The notes beneath the pieces were generated by a model. That model had not been told where the DNA came from. It saw only the letters and a list, made by a program, of their open reading frames with translations, and ran no database searches. Shown piece after piece: positions 10,706-18,092 of a stretch of 64,000 nucleotides of DNA (position 1 is its first letter; every line of letters starts with the position of its first letter). This stretch comes from Streptomyces sp. ADI96-02. Its GTDB lineage: Bacteria; Actinomycetota; Actinomycetes; Streptomycetales; Streptomycetaceae. Made by a program: the position numbers and the translations under genes. The stretch lies in NCBI RefSeq assembly GCF_003846185.1, contig NZ_ML123034.1, positions 2,594,067 to 2,658,066 of the forward strand. The letters run 5' to 3'.

Positions 10706-10882
10706 ATGTACATCACGGACACCACTGCCACCGACATCGAGATGGATCTCGACGCGGCTCTCAACCCGGGCGAGCTCGAAGGCTTCTACCGGGACACCCG
10801 CGAGTGCGCCGCACTGGTGCTCATCGGCGGCGCCGGCGGCCTGCTCCTCTCGCCCCCGACCCCCCGCCCCAAGAAGGGCTAG
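10706..10882 (+). CDS. 58-residue peptide, candidate precursor of a ribosomal natural product
   Basis: The peptide splits into two parts. Residues 1-33 are acidic and leader-like, beginning MYITDTTATDIEMDLDAALN and continuing through PGELEGFYRDTRE. Residues 34-58 are core-like: one Cys (C34), a hydrophobic Gly-rich run ALVLIGGAGGLLL, then a Pro-rich basic end SPPTPRPKKG. No signal peptide is seen. ATG 10706 has a weak GGGAAA element 8 bases upstream. In-frame GTG 10667 and ATG 10670 are possible earlier starts but lack a ribosome site at proper distance. The stop is 10 bp before the next gene, the first of four coupled genes. The leader/core look and operon context suggest a modified peptide; no known class is recognised. 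Confidence 0.6.
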   Translation: MYITDTTATDIEMDLDAALNPGELEGFYRDTRECAALVLIGGAGGLLLSPPTPRPKKG

Positions 10883-10892
10883 TCGCCGGCAC

Positions 10893-11669
10893 ATGGACCA
10901 GAATCATGCGTCGTCCCCTCTGGCGGGCGCCGTGCATGACCTGGCGACAGAGGTGGTTCTCGCTCTTCGGAGCGGGGACCACCTCGCCACGGTATGCGGC
11001 GCCGCGGGAATCGACGAGGACAACAGAACCGGAATTGCGGCCGTGCGGGTCATCGGAGCGGATCTGCTTCTGCCGAGCATTCTCCACGGACGCCATCCGC
11101 ACCCGGGAGACGTCGCCGTACTCGACCGGGCGGTGCGGGAATTCCCGCCCAAGCCCGACGCCCCGGCGGCCACCGCCTGGAGCCACTGGCACATGATCTC
11201 CACCCTCCAGCGCATGGCGGCCCCCGGGACCACCGGGCCGCACAGCGACCTCGGCCCCACCGGATCACCCAGCGGCCTCGGCGCCACCGGACCGCAGAGC
11301 GAGGTCCGGGCCGGCCGACCGCACCAGGAACCCGACGCCGCCTGGCTGGAGGACGCCCCCTGGCAGGCGCTCACGCACCAGCTCTCGATCCTCGCCCCCC
11401 TCGCCGTCCCGGCCGTCCCCTCGGCCGTGCAGCGGGCCGCGGCCGGCCGGACGGTCGACCTGTCACGCGGCTTCGTCCGCGCGGTCCGCAGGCGCGACTG
11501 GCTCCAGGCGGCCGGAGCCGGGCGCTGGCTCACGGCGATCGGCTCCGAGCCGGCGACGCTGGGGCTGGCCCGCGGCCTCGACTTCGTCGAGCTGATGGGC
11601 GGCCACGATCCCCGGGTGGCCCTGCACGTGCGGGCCGCGCGCCTGATGGCCGAGGCGGCACGGCGGTGA
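10893..11669 (+). CDS. Unknown protein in the candidate peptide operon
   Basis: A 258-residue protein, first after the peptide gene. It has no signal peptide or membrane helix. The N-terminal part (VHDLATEVVLALRSGDHLA) and the C-terminal part (FVRAVRRRDWLQAAGAGRWL) look alpha-helical. They are joined by a low-complexity linker of Gly/Thr/Pro repeats at about residues 111-145 (TTGPHSDLGPTGSPSGLG). I recognise no catalytic motif or family. The stop codon overlaps the GTG of the next gene, so it is translated with the paralogous pair that follows. Its fixed place beside the small peptide suggests recognition or modification of that peptide, which is inference only. Confidence 0.7.
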   Translation: MDQNHASSPLAGAVHDLATEVVLALRSGDHLATVCGAAGIDEDNRTGIAAVRVIGADLLLPSILHGRHPHPGDVAVLDRAVREFPPKPDAPAATAWSHWHMISTLQRMAAPGTTGPHSDLGPTGSPSGLGATGPQSEVRAGRPHQEPDAAWLEDAPWQALTHQLSILAPLAVPAVPSAVQRAAAGRTVDLSRGFVRAVRRRDWLQAAGAGRWLTAIGSEPATLGLARGLDFVELMGGHDPRVALHVRAARLMAEAARR

Positions 11670-12769
11670 CGGCGACCGCGACCGAGGGCTCCGGACGGGA
11701 GCGGGCCCCGGCCGCCACCGCTCTCCACGTCCTGCCCGAAGTCCTGCGCACCGCGCTGGACTGGACGAACGCGCACCGCGCGGAGTTCGCGCTGCCCGCC
11801 GACGCCCTGGACGCGCACACCGACGTCAACGCCACGTTCAAGCCGCTGGGCGAGCTGGCGCAGCTGTGCGTGACCATCCGCCGCGATACCGAACCGGGCA
11901 CCCCGGAGCACACGGCGGCCGACGGCCTCGTCGCGTTCGCCTGGGAGCAGGTCGAGCGCGGCGCACTGCTGCTGGAGCTGCTGCGCGCCGAACCGTTCGC
12001 CTCCTACCCCTACGAGATCTACGCCGCCTTCGCCGCCGAGGGCCTGCGCCACGAGGGCTTCGAGCGGCTGGCGCACACGCTCGGCGCGACCCGCTCCTGG
12101 GCCCATATCGAGCAGCACCCCAACCGCCAGCTCGGCCTGGTCAACTCCGAGCGGCGGGTCGGCACGGTGGCCCACGCCGACTCCGGGACCGTCCTGTCCC
12201 GGACCTGGCTGGGCGGGCTCGCGGAACCGTGGATGTTCGAGGGCCCCTCGGGCTACGCCCTGACCCACACCGTCTTCCACCTCACCGACTGGGGCGGCGC
12301 GCCCGACCGGCTCCCGGAGAGCCTGGCCGCCTATCTGCGGACCTGGCTGCCGGCCTGGACGGACGGCTGCCTGGAGAGCGGCCACTGGGACCTCGCCGGC
12401 GAACTGCTCGCGGTCGCGGCCGTCCTGCCGGGCCCGCCCGCACCGGCCCTGCTGGACACGGCCTGGCCGGTGCTCGCCGACGTTCAGGACGCGGGCGGCT
12501 CGATCCCCGAGACCGGTCCGCCGGCGCGGAGGAACGGGACGTCGTCCGCACCGGGAGGCGGGACGACCTCGCCGGTCGCCGGGGCAACCTCACCGGTCGC
12601 CGGGGCAACCTCACCGGTCGCCGGGGCGTCTGATCCGTACCCCTTCTACGACTGCTACCACTCGACGCTCGTGACGGCCTTCGCCGCGGCCCTGTCCCTG
12701 CGGGCCCTGCGGTCGCCGCCGTCACTACGGTCCGCAGGCGCCCAGGGCCGGGAAAGGCAGACCGCATGA
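11666..12769 (+). CDS. Unknown protein, first of a paralogous pair
   Basis: A 367-residue protein beginning at GTG 11666 inside a GTGA overlap with the gene before it. It shares a set of landmarks with the next gene: FKPLGELAQLC, HTVFHLTDWGG, YLRTWLPAWTD, WDLAGELLAV and YHSTLVTAFAAAL. These Trp/His-rich helical blocks suggest a shared mostly alpha fold, perhaps a toroid. They match no enzyme motif I know; the family may be a domain of unknown function. Near residues 300-322 it carries an insert of SPVAGAT units encoded by a 21-bp tandem repeat, missing from its partner. It is soluble and probably acts with its partner on the operon's product. Confidence 0.7.
   Translation: MTATATEGSGRERAPAATALHVLPEVLRTALDWTNAHRAEFALPADALDAHTDVNATFKPLGELAQLCVTIRRDTEPGTPEHTAADGLVAFAWEQVERGALLLELLRAEPFASYPYEIYAAFAAEGLRHEGFERLAHTLGATRSWAHIEQHPNRQLGLVNSERRVGTVAHADSGTVLSRTWLGGLAEPWMFEGPSGYALTHTVFHLTDWGGAPDRLPESLAAYLRTWLPAWTDGCLESGHWDLAGELLAVAAVLPGPPAPALLDTAWPVLADVQDAGGSIPETGPPARRNGTSSAPGGGTTSPVAGATSPVAGATSPVAGASDPYPFYDCYHSTLVTAFAAALSLRALRSPPSLRSAGAQGRERQTA
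12566..12628 (+). repeat. Three 21-bp tandem repeats inside a coding region
   Basis: Three nearly identical 21-bp units (12566-12586, 12587-12607, 12608-12628) differ at one or two bases and encode TSPVAGA three times in frame. They are a length-variable linker in the first paralogue of the peptide operon. Confidence 0.9.
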
Positions 12770-13689
12770 GCGGCATCCAGCAGATCCACGACGTCGGCGC
12801 GAAGGCCCTGGGCTGGCTGCACGAGCACCGGGACGGCTTCCGGCTGGAGGACGACCCCGATCCGGAGACCGGCTACCTCGACCGCTTCAAGCCGCTGGGC
12901 GAACTGGCCCTGATCTGCAAGGTCATCTTCCGCGAGGGCGTGGCGGGCTCCCAGCAGTCCGCGCTGTCGCACCAGCTCCTCGACCACGCCTGGCACCGGC
13001 TGCTCGACTCCGGTGAGCGGCTGCTGACCGGCCAGCGCCACGAACCGCTCTCGCCCATCCCGCTGGAGGTCTACGTACCCTTCCGCGAGCTGGGTTTCCG
13101 CCACCCCGAGCTGGAGGTGGCGCTCCGGCTCAACCACCGGCTGAGCAGTTCGGCGGCGCTGGAGGTGCTGCCGGTGCGGCGGCTGGGCCTCAGCGCGATC
13201 GAGCGGCGCTTCGGTGTGGAGCCGAACACGCCGGAGACCGCGGCGCTCGCCCACACCTGGCTGGCCCGGCGGCCGGAGCCCTGGACCGTCGAGGGCCACA
13301 TCGCCTACGACGTCACGCACACCGTCTTCCATCTGACCGACTGGGGCGAGAAGCCCGCGGGCCTGCCCGTCGACGTGGCGGACTACCTGGCGCTGTGGCT
13401 GCCGGCGTGGCTGGACGACTGGCTGGACCTGGGCCGCTGGGACCTGCTGGGCGAGCTGCTGGTGGTCGACGCCTGCCTGCCCGAACCGACGCTGGACGCG
13501 GCGGCCTGGCAGGGGTTCGCGCAGGCCCAGCAGCCGGACGGGGCGATGCCGGTGGCGGGCGACATGCCGGAGGGCGACGAGGAGGAGGTCTTCGACCTCG
13601 TCTACCACCCGACGCTCGTGGCGGCCTTCGCGTCGGCGCTCGCGCTGTCCCGCGCCCTGTCCGACCTCACCTCCCCGGCCCCGGCGTGA
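12766..13689 (+). CDS. Unknown protein, second of a paralogous pair
   Basis: A 307-residue relative of the preceding gene, with matching blocks RFKPLGELALICKV, HTVFHLTDWGEKP, YLALWLPAWLDDW, WDLLGELLVVDACLPEP and YHPTLVAAFASALAL. The conserved His and Trp of HTVFHLTDWG and the Asp/Glu of WDLxGELL are the best candidates for functional residues. It has no signal peptide or membrane segment. ATG 12766 lies in a 4-bp ATGA overlap with the upstream stop, and its own stop overlaps the next GTG. Two paralogues kept side by side suggest a heterodimer or two successive steps. I cannot name the activity. Confidence 0.7.
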   Translation: MSGIQQIHDVGAKALGWLHEHRDGFRLEDDPDPETGYLDRFKPLGELALICKVIFREGVAGSQQSALSHQLLDHAWHRLLDSGERLLTGQRHEPLSPIPLEVYVPFRELGFRHPELEVALRLNHRLSSSAALEVLPVRRLGLSAIERRFGVEPNTPETAALAHTWLARRPEPWTVEGHIAYDVTHTVFHLTDWGEKPAGLPVDVADYLALWLPAWLDDWLDLGRWDLLGELLVVDACLPEPTLDAAAWQGFAQAQQPDGAMPVAGDMPEGDEEEVFDLVYHPTLVAAFASALALSRALSDLTSPAPA

Positions 13690-14849
13690 ACGGGCCCACC
13701 GAGGCGGGGCTGTCCGGGGCGGGGCCCTCCGGGCCGGGGCCTACGGGCGCGTCGCGGGCCGCCCACCGCACCGGCCCCACGCTCGACGCGCCCGACGCGC
13801 CCGGCGACCCGGCCACCGCCCGTCTGCTCGCCGACGCGGCGCGTACCGTCGACGCGCCGGACGTGGTGATCGCGGTCAGCCGGTACGGGGAGCGCACGGT
13901 CCACCGGGGCGGCGTCGCGCCCGCCGGGCCGGTCCCGCGCGAGCTGCTGCGCTACGAGCTGGGCTCGGCGTCGAAACCGTTCGCCGGGCTGCTGCTGGCG
14001 CGGCTGGTCGCCCAGGACCGGGTGCGGTACGAGGACCGGGCGGCGGACCTGCTGGCCCCGGGCCACCCGGTGCACCCCGCCGTGCGCGCGATCACCCTGC
14101 GCCATCTGATGACCCACACCTCGGGGCTCCCGGCCCTGCCCGCCGACTTCTACCCGCAGGCCGTGCCGCGCTGGTCCACGGACCCGTACCGCGGTTACCC
14201 GGCCGACCGGGTCGTCCGGGCCTTCCTGCGGGCCCGCCCGCGCCACCGGCCGGGCACCCGCTGGCACTACTCGAACTTCGGCGTCTCCGTCCTCGGCCAT
14301 ACCCTGGCGGCGGCCACCGGCACGCCGTGGGAGATCCTGCTGCACCAGCAGGTGCTGGGCCCGCTGGGCCTGGCCGCGACCCTGCTGCGACCGGGCCCGG
14401 CGGACACGGACGCCACGGGCCACCGGCGCGACGGCAGCCCGGTGCCCGCGCTCGACCCCGGCGGCTTCACGGCGGCCGGGGCGGTGCGCTCGACCCCGTT
14501 GGACCTGCTGACCTTCCTGGAGGCGCACCTTGCCCGGCCCCCGGGCCCCGCTCCGGCGGACCCGGCGGCTCCGGCGGACCAGACCCTGGCCGCCGCGCTG
14601 GCGGAGGTGGTCCGGCCGGTGCTGCGGCGCGGGTGGCGGCACGGGCACACGCACACGCTGACCTGGTTCCGGCACCCGTCCCCGTACGGCCCGGTCCTCT
14701 TCCACGCGGGTGCGACCCTGGGCCAGCAGGTGTTCCTGGGGTTCCGCCCGGAGTCGGGCCTGGCGATCGCGGCGACGGCGACACGCCGGGTGCGGCGGGG
14801 CGTTCCGTTCGTGGCGACGGCGTACGGACTGCTGACGGAAACGCTCTGA
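13686..14849 (+). CDS. Serine hydrolase of the beta-lactamase/S12 family in the peptide operon
   Basis: A 387-residue protein starting at GTG 13686 in a GTGA overlap. It has the active-site pattern of penicillin-recognising serine hydrolases: SASK in ELGSASKPFAGLLLARL, the Tyr-Ser-Asn motif in WHYSNFGVSVLGH, and HAG in LFHAGATLGQQVFLG in place of KTG. There is no signal peptide or lipobox, so it should stay in the cytoplasm, unusual for cell-wall enzymes of this family. S12-type enzymes include D-aminopeptidases, esterases and stand-alone peptide cyclases. In this operon, cleavage or cyclisation of the small peptide is a reasonable inference. An ordinary esterase is the main alternative. Confidence 0.85.
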   Translation: MNGPTEAGLSGAGPSGPGPTGASRAAHRTGPTLDAPDAPGDPATARLLADAARTVDAPDVVIAVSRYGERTVHRGGVAPAGPVPRELLRYELGSASKPFAGLLLARLVAQDRVRYEDRAADLLAPGHPVHPAVRAITLRHLMTHTSGLPALPADFYPQAVPRWSTDPYRGYPADRVVRAFLRARPRHRPGTRWHYSNFGVSVLGHTLAAATGTPWEILLHQQVLGPLGLAATLLRPGPADTDATGHRRDGSPVPALDPGGFTAAGAVRSTPLDLLTFLEAHLARPPGPAPADPAAPADQTLAAALAEVVRPVLRRGWRHGHTHTLTWFRHPSPYGPVLFHAGATLGQQVFLGFRPESGLAIAATATRRVRRGVPFVATAYGLLTETL

Positions 14850-14900
14850 CGCGGGGCGGCCGGGCGGCCGGGCGGGGACGCGGGACTCCAGGACTTCGGC

Positions 14901-14942
14901 GCACCGGCCACCGGCCACCGGCCACCGGCCACCGGCTACCGG
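14901..14942. repeat. Heptanucleotide tandem repeat CCACCGG
   Basis: Six consecutive 7-bp units lie here, four of them exactly CCACCGG, flanked by variants GCACCGG and CTACCGG. They are just downstream of the serine hydrolase stop in a non-coding gap before rsmI. Probably a slippage-prone simple repeat. Confidence 0.9.
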
Positions 14943-15052
14943 GCTACCGCCGAACGGGGCGCACGGGGCCCAACGGCCTACGACTCAAAGCCCCACGCCC
15001 ACGGCATCGCCCCGCGCCCACGCCATCGGCCCACGCCCCCACGCCCCACCCC

Positions 15053-15928
15053 CTACGGCTTCTTCGGCGCGGCCCGCTCGGCGTTCTTCGCCGCGACCAC
15101 CGCGTCGAACACGTCCCGCTTCGGCAGCCCGGCCGCGGCGGCGACGGCCGCGATGGCCTCCTTGCGCCGCTCCCCGGCCTCCTCGCGCACCCGCACCCGT
15201 CGCACCAGCTCCTCGGCGTCCAGCTCCTCCGCGCCGGAGTCGGCCGCGCCCTCGACGACGACGGTGATCTCCCCGCGTACGCCGTCGGCCGCCCACACGG
15301 CCAGCTCGCCCAGCGGACCGCGCTTCACCTCCTCGTACGTCTTGGTCAGCTCCCGGCAGACGGCGGCCCGGCGGTCGGCGCCGAAGACCTCGGCCATCGC
15401 GGCGAGGGTGTCGTCCAGCCGGTGCGGGGCCTCGAAGAAGACCATGGTGCGGCGCTCGTCCGCGACCTCGCGCAGCTTGCCGAGCCGTTCGCCCGCCTTG
15501 CGGGGCAGGAACCCCTCGAAGCAGAACCGGTCCACCGGCAGCGCGGAGAGCGCGAGGGCGGTGAGCACCGCGCTGGGTCCGGGCACGGCGGTGACGCGGA
15601 TGTCCTTCTCCACGGCGGCGGCGACCAGCCGGTAGCCGGGGTCGGACACCGAGGGCATGCCGGCGTCCGTGACGAGCAGGACGCGCGCGCCGCCGGTCAG
15701 GGCCTCGACGAGTTCCGGCGTGCGGGCCGACTCGTTGCCCTCGAAGTAGGAGACGACACGCCCCGAGGTGTGGATGCCGAGCGCCTGGGTGAGCCGGCGC
15801 AGCCGCCGGGTGTCCTCGGCGGCGACGACGTCGGCCCGCTCCAGTTCGGCGGCGAGGCGGGGCGGGGCGTCCGCCACGTCGCCGATGGGGGTCCCTGCGA
15901 GCACGAGCGTTCCAGTCGTTCCAGTCAC
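15053..15928 (-). CDS. rsmI: 16S rRNA (cytidine1402-2'-O)-methyltransferase
   Basis: RsmI methylates the 2'-O of C1402 in the decoding centre of 16S rRNA. The 291-residue protein opens with the tetrapyrrole-methylase fold signature TLVLAGTPIGDVADAPPRL. It continues with VVAAEDTRRLRRLT, VVSYFEGNE, LVTDAGMPSVSDPGYRLV, AVPGPSAVLTALALSALP and FCFEGFLPRK. GTG 15928 is chosen because GGAGG lies about 9 bases upstream; an ATG at 15937 overlaps that site and is less likely. It is divergent from pmt with 62 bp between the starts. The rsmI/pmt neighbourhood is also seen in mycobacteria. Confidence 0.93.
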   Translation of the reverse strand: MTGTTGTLVLAGTPIGDVADAPPRLAAELERADVVAAEDTRRLRRLTQALGIHTSGRVVSYFEGNESARTPELVEALTGGARVLLVTDAGMPSVSDPGYRLVAAAVEKDIRVTAVPGPSAVLTALALSALPVDRFCFEGFLPRKAGERLGKLREVADERRTMVFFEAPHRLDDTLAAMAEVFGADRRAAVCRELTKTYEEVKRGPLGELAVWAADGVRGEITVVVEGAADSGAEELDAEELVRRVRVREEAGERRKEAIAAVAAAAGLPKRDVFDAVVAAKNAERAAPKKP

Positions 15929-15990
15929 ATCAGCCATCCTCCCAGCACGTGCGGCGCCCTTCGCACAGATGCGTTCCCTACGATGGCGCG

Positions 15991-17757
15991 GTGACGAGTA
16001 CCGCACCCGAAGCGCAGCGCGGCCAGGACGCCGGGAACCCGTACGGCGAACAGCCGGCCCCCTGGCAGCGGCGGCTGCGCCGATTCGGCCATGTTCCCCG
16101 GCCGGAGCTGCCGCTCCGCGACCGGCTGGACCCGCCGTACACCCGGCCGGGGCGGCCGTTCTGGTCGGTGCTCGGGGTCGGGCCGGGGCTCGCCGACCGG
16201 CTGGTGCGGTGGTCCGCCTGGGGCGGTCCGCTGCTGGTGGCGCTGGTCGCGGGCGTGCTGCGCTTCTGGAAGCTGGACCAGCCGCACGCCCTGATATTCG
16301 ATGAGACGTATTACGCGAAGGACGCGTGGGCGCTGGTCAACCAGGGGTACGAGGGCGCCTGGCCCAAGGACGTCGACAAGCTGATCCTCAAGAACCCGGA
16401 CGCGGTGCCGATCCCCACCGATCCGGGCTATGTGGTGCACCCGCCGATGGGCAAGTGGATCATCGGGCTGGGCGAGCAGATGTTCGGCTTCACACCGTTC
16501 GGCTGGCGGTTCATGGTCGCGGTGCTCGGCACGGTGTCGGTGCTGCTGCTGTGCCGGATCGGTCGGCGGCTGTTCCGCTCGACGTTCCTGGGGTGCCTGG
16601 CCGGCGTGCTGCTCACGGTGGACGGGCTGCACTTCGTGATGAGCCGGACCGCGCTGCTCGACCTGATCCTCATGTTCTTCGTGCTGGCCGCCTTCGGCTG
16701 CCTGCTGGCGGACCGGGACCAGGCCCGCCGGAAGCTGGCCGCCGCGCTGCCGGTGGACGCGGAGGGCGTGCTGCGCCCGGACGCCGGGATCGCGGAGAGC
16801 CTGCGGCTGGGGTGGCGGCCGTGGCGGATCGCGGCGGGCGTGATGCTGGGCCTGGCCTTCGCCACGAAGTGGAACGGCCTCTACGTGCTGGCCGCGTTCG
16901 GCGTGATGGCGGTGCTGTGGGACGTCGGGGCGCGGCGGACGGCGGGGGCGGTACGCCCGTACGCGGCGGTGGCCCGGCGGGACCTGGTGCCGGCGTTCGT
17001 CTCCACGGTGCCGGTCGCCGTCGTCACGTACGTCGCGTCGTGGACCGGCTGGATCGTCACGGACAAGGGGTACTACCGCGACTGGGCGGCGACCGAGGGC
17101 CGGGGCGGCGCGTGGAGCTTGCTGCCCGACTGGCTGCGGAGCCTGTGGCACTACGAGACCCAGGTGTACGACTTCCACGTCGGCCTGACCTCGGGCCACA
17201 CCTACGAGTCGAACCCGTGGAGCTGGATCGTCCTGGGCCGGCCGGTCTCCTACTTCTACGAGGAGCAGACGGGCTGCAAGGAATCGTCGACCGGCAAGTG
17301 CGCCAGCGAGGTCCTCGCGATCGGCACCCCGCTGCTGTGGTGGGCGGCGTGCGTGGCACTGGCGTACGTCCTGTGGCGCTGGTTCTTCCGCCGCGACTGG
17401 CGGGCGGGGGCCATCGCCTGCGGCGTGGCGGCGGGCTGGCTGCCCTGGTTCCTCTACCAGGAGCGGACGATCTTCCTCTTCTACGCGGTGGTGTTCGTCC
17501 CCTTCCTCTGCCTGGCCGTCACGATGCTGATCGGCGCGCTACTGGGCCCGGCGGCCGGCACGGGGACCCGCGCCGAACTGGGCCTGACGCCACCCGACCC
17601 GACGGGCGAACGCCGCCGCACACTGGGCGCGATCGCGGCGGGCGTGCTGGTGCTGCTGATCATCTGGAACTTCGTCTACTTCTGGCCGCTGTTCACGGGG
17701 ACGTCGATCCCGGAGGACCTGTGGCGGGACCGGATGTGGCTGGACACGTGGGTGTAG
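15991..17757 (+). CDS. pmt: Polyprenyl-phosphate-mannose:protein mannosyltransferase
   Basis: A 588-residue membrane enzyme of GT39, which moves mannose from polyprenyl-phosphate mannose to Ser/Thr of exported proteins during Sec translocation. Residues 1-75 are cytosolic. The first helix (LLVALVAGVLRFW) is followed by the catalytic-loop motif FDETYYAKDAW with its acidic pair, and VVHPPMGKWIIGLGEQMFGF. About ten more helices follow, with characteristic SRTALLDLILMFFVLAAF, FATKWNGLYVLAAF and GHTYESNPWSWIVLGRP. GTG 15991 (VTSTAPEAQR) matches the start I recall for the Streptomyces coelicolor enzyme. In that species it supports glycoprotein formation and phage receptor activity. Confidence 0.94.
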   Translation: MTSTAPEAQRGQDAGNPYGEQPAPWQRRLRRFGHVPRPELPLRDRLDPPYTRPGRPFWSVLGVGPGLADRLVRWSAWGGPLLVALVAGVLRFWKLDQPHALIFDETYYAKDAWALVNQGYEGAWPKDVDKLILKNPDAVPIPTDPGYVVHPPMGKWIIGLGEQMFGFTPFGWRFMVAVLGTVSVLLLCRIGRRLFRSTFLGCLAGVLLTVDGLHFVMSRTALLDLILMFFVLAAFGCLLADRDQARRKLAAALPVDAEGVLRPDAGIAESLRLGWRPWRIAAGVMLGLAFATKWNGLYVLAAFGVMAVLWDVGARRTAGAVRPYAAVARRDLVPAFVSTVPVAVVTYVASWTGWIVTDKGYYRDWAATEGRGGAWSLLPDWLRSLWHYETQVYDFHVGLTSGHTYESNPWSWIVLGRPVSYFYEEQTGCKESSTGKCASEVLAIGTPLLWWAACVALAYVLWRWFFRRDWRAGAIACGVAAGWLPWFLYQERTIFLFYAVVFVPFLCLAVTMLIGALLGPAAGTGTRAELGLTPPDPTGERRRTLGAIAAGVLVLLIIWNFVYFWPLFTGTSIPEDLWRDRMWLDTWV

Positions 17758-17802
17758 AGGGGAGACGGCGTGCGCGTAGCCGCCGCCCGCACTCGGGGCG
17801 GC

Positions 17803-17962
17803 AGCCTCGACGGGGCGGTCTTCCCCAGTGACGACGGAGCGCGGTACGCGTCGAAGGAGTTCGCGACGGTGCCCGGCCGATTCGGCGTGATCCGTTTGCG
17901 CGGAGCGGTCGGCGCCAGCGCGGACAACGCGGCCCTCCTTCACGTCGCGGAGGCTGAGCGGG
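17803..17962 (+). pseudogene. Relic of an IS3-type transposase
   Basis: The frame reads DGAVFPSDDGARYASKEFAT, then RFGVIRLRGAVGASADNAAL. It aligns by eye with the IS3-family DDE-transposase segment usually read as HSDxGxQYTS...FGVxxSMGxxGxSxDNAxxES. The catalytic Glu region after ADNA is lost, and the remaining 53 codons have no start or end of a transposase. It is a decayed fragment immediately after pmt, and it overlaps another transposase relic on the opposite strand. Confidence 0.7.
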
Positions 17963-18024
17963 AAGCGGCGGCAGAGCCGGAGGGCGTGCGCGATCACCTC
18001 CGGCGGGAACCGGAATCCCCGGTA
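17923..18024 (-). pseudogene. Relic of an IS6-type transposase N-terminus
   Basis: On the minus strand the frame gives YRGFRFPPEVIAHALRLC, then RRFPLSLRDVKEG. It matches the N-terminal hallmark of IS6-family transposases (YxGxRFPPEIISHxVWLYxRFxLSxRDVEE). A stop codon directly precedes it and the frame decays afterwards. Together with the IS3-type fragment it marks an insertion scar at the left end of the terpenoid island. Confidence 0.6.
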
Positions 18025-18092
18025 CTACGGGACGCCGGCAGCAGCCGTCGCCGCTGACAGCCTCCCCAAGACGATCAACCCCGCGGATCATC

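Noticed and set aside
12566-12628. CRISPR-like short repeats
   Set aside because: Units are contiguous with no spacers, in frame in a gene. The arrays at 14901, 44785 and 60514 also lack spacers. No CRISPR array or cas gene is present.
17539-17997. A 150-codon minus-strand frame continuing from the IS6-like segment into pmt
   Set aside because: Only the first 25 codons resemble a transposase; the rest is antisense to the pmt 3' end.
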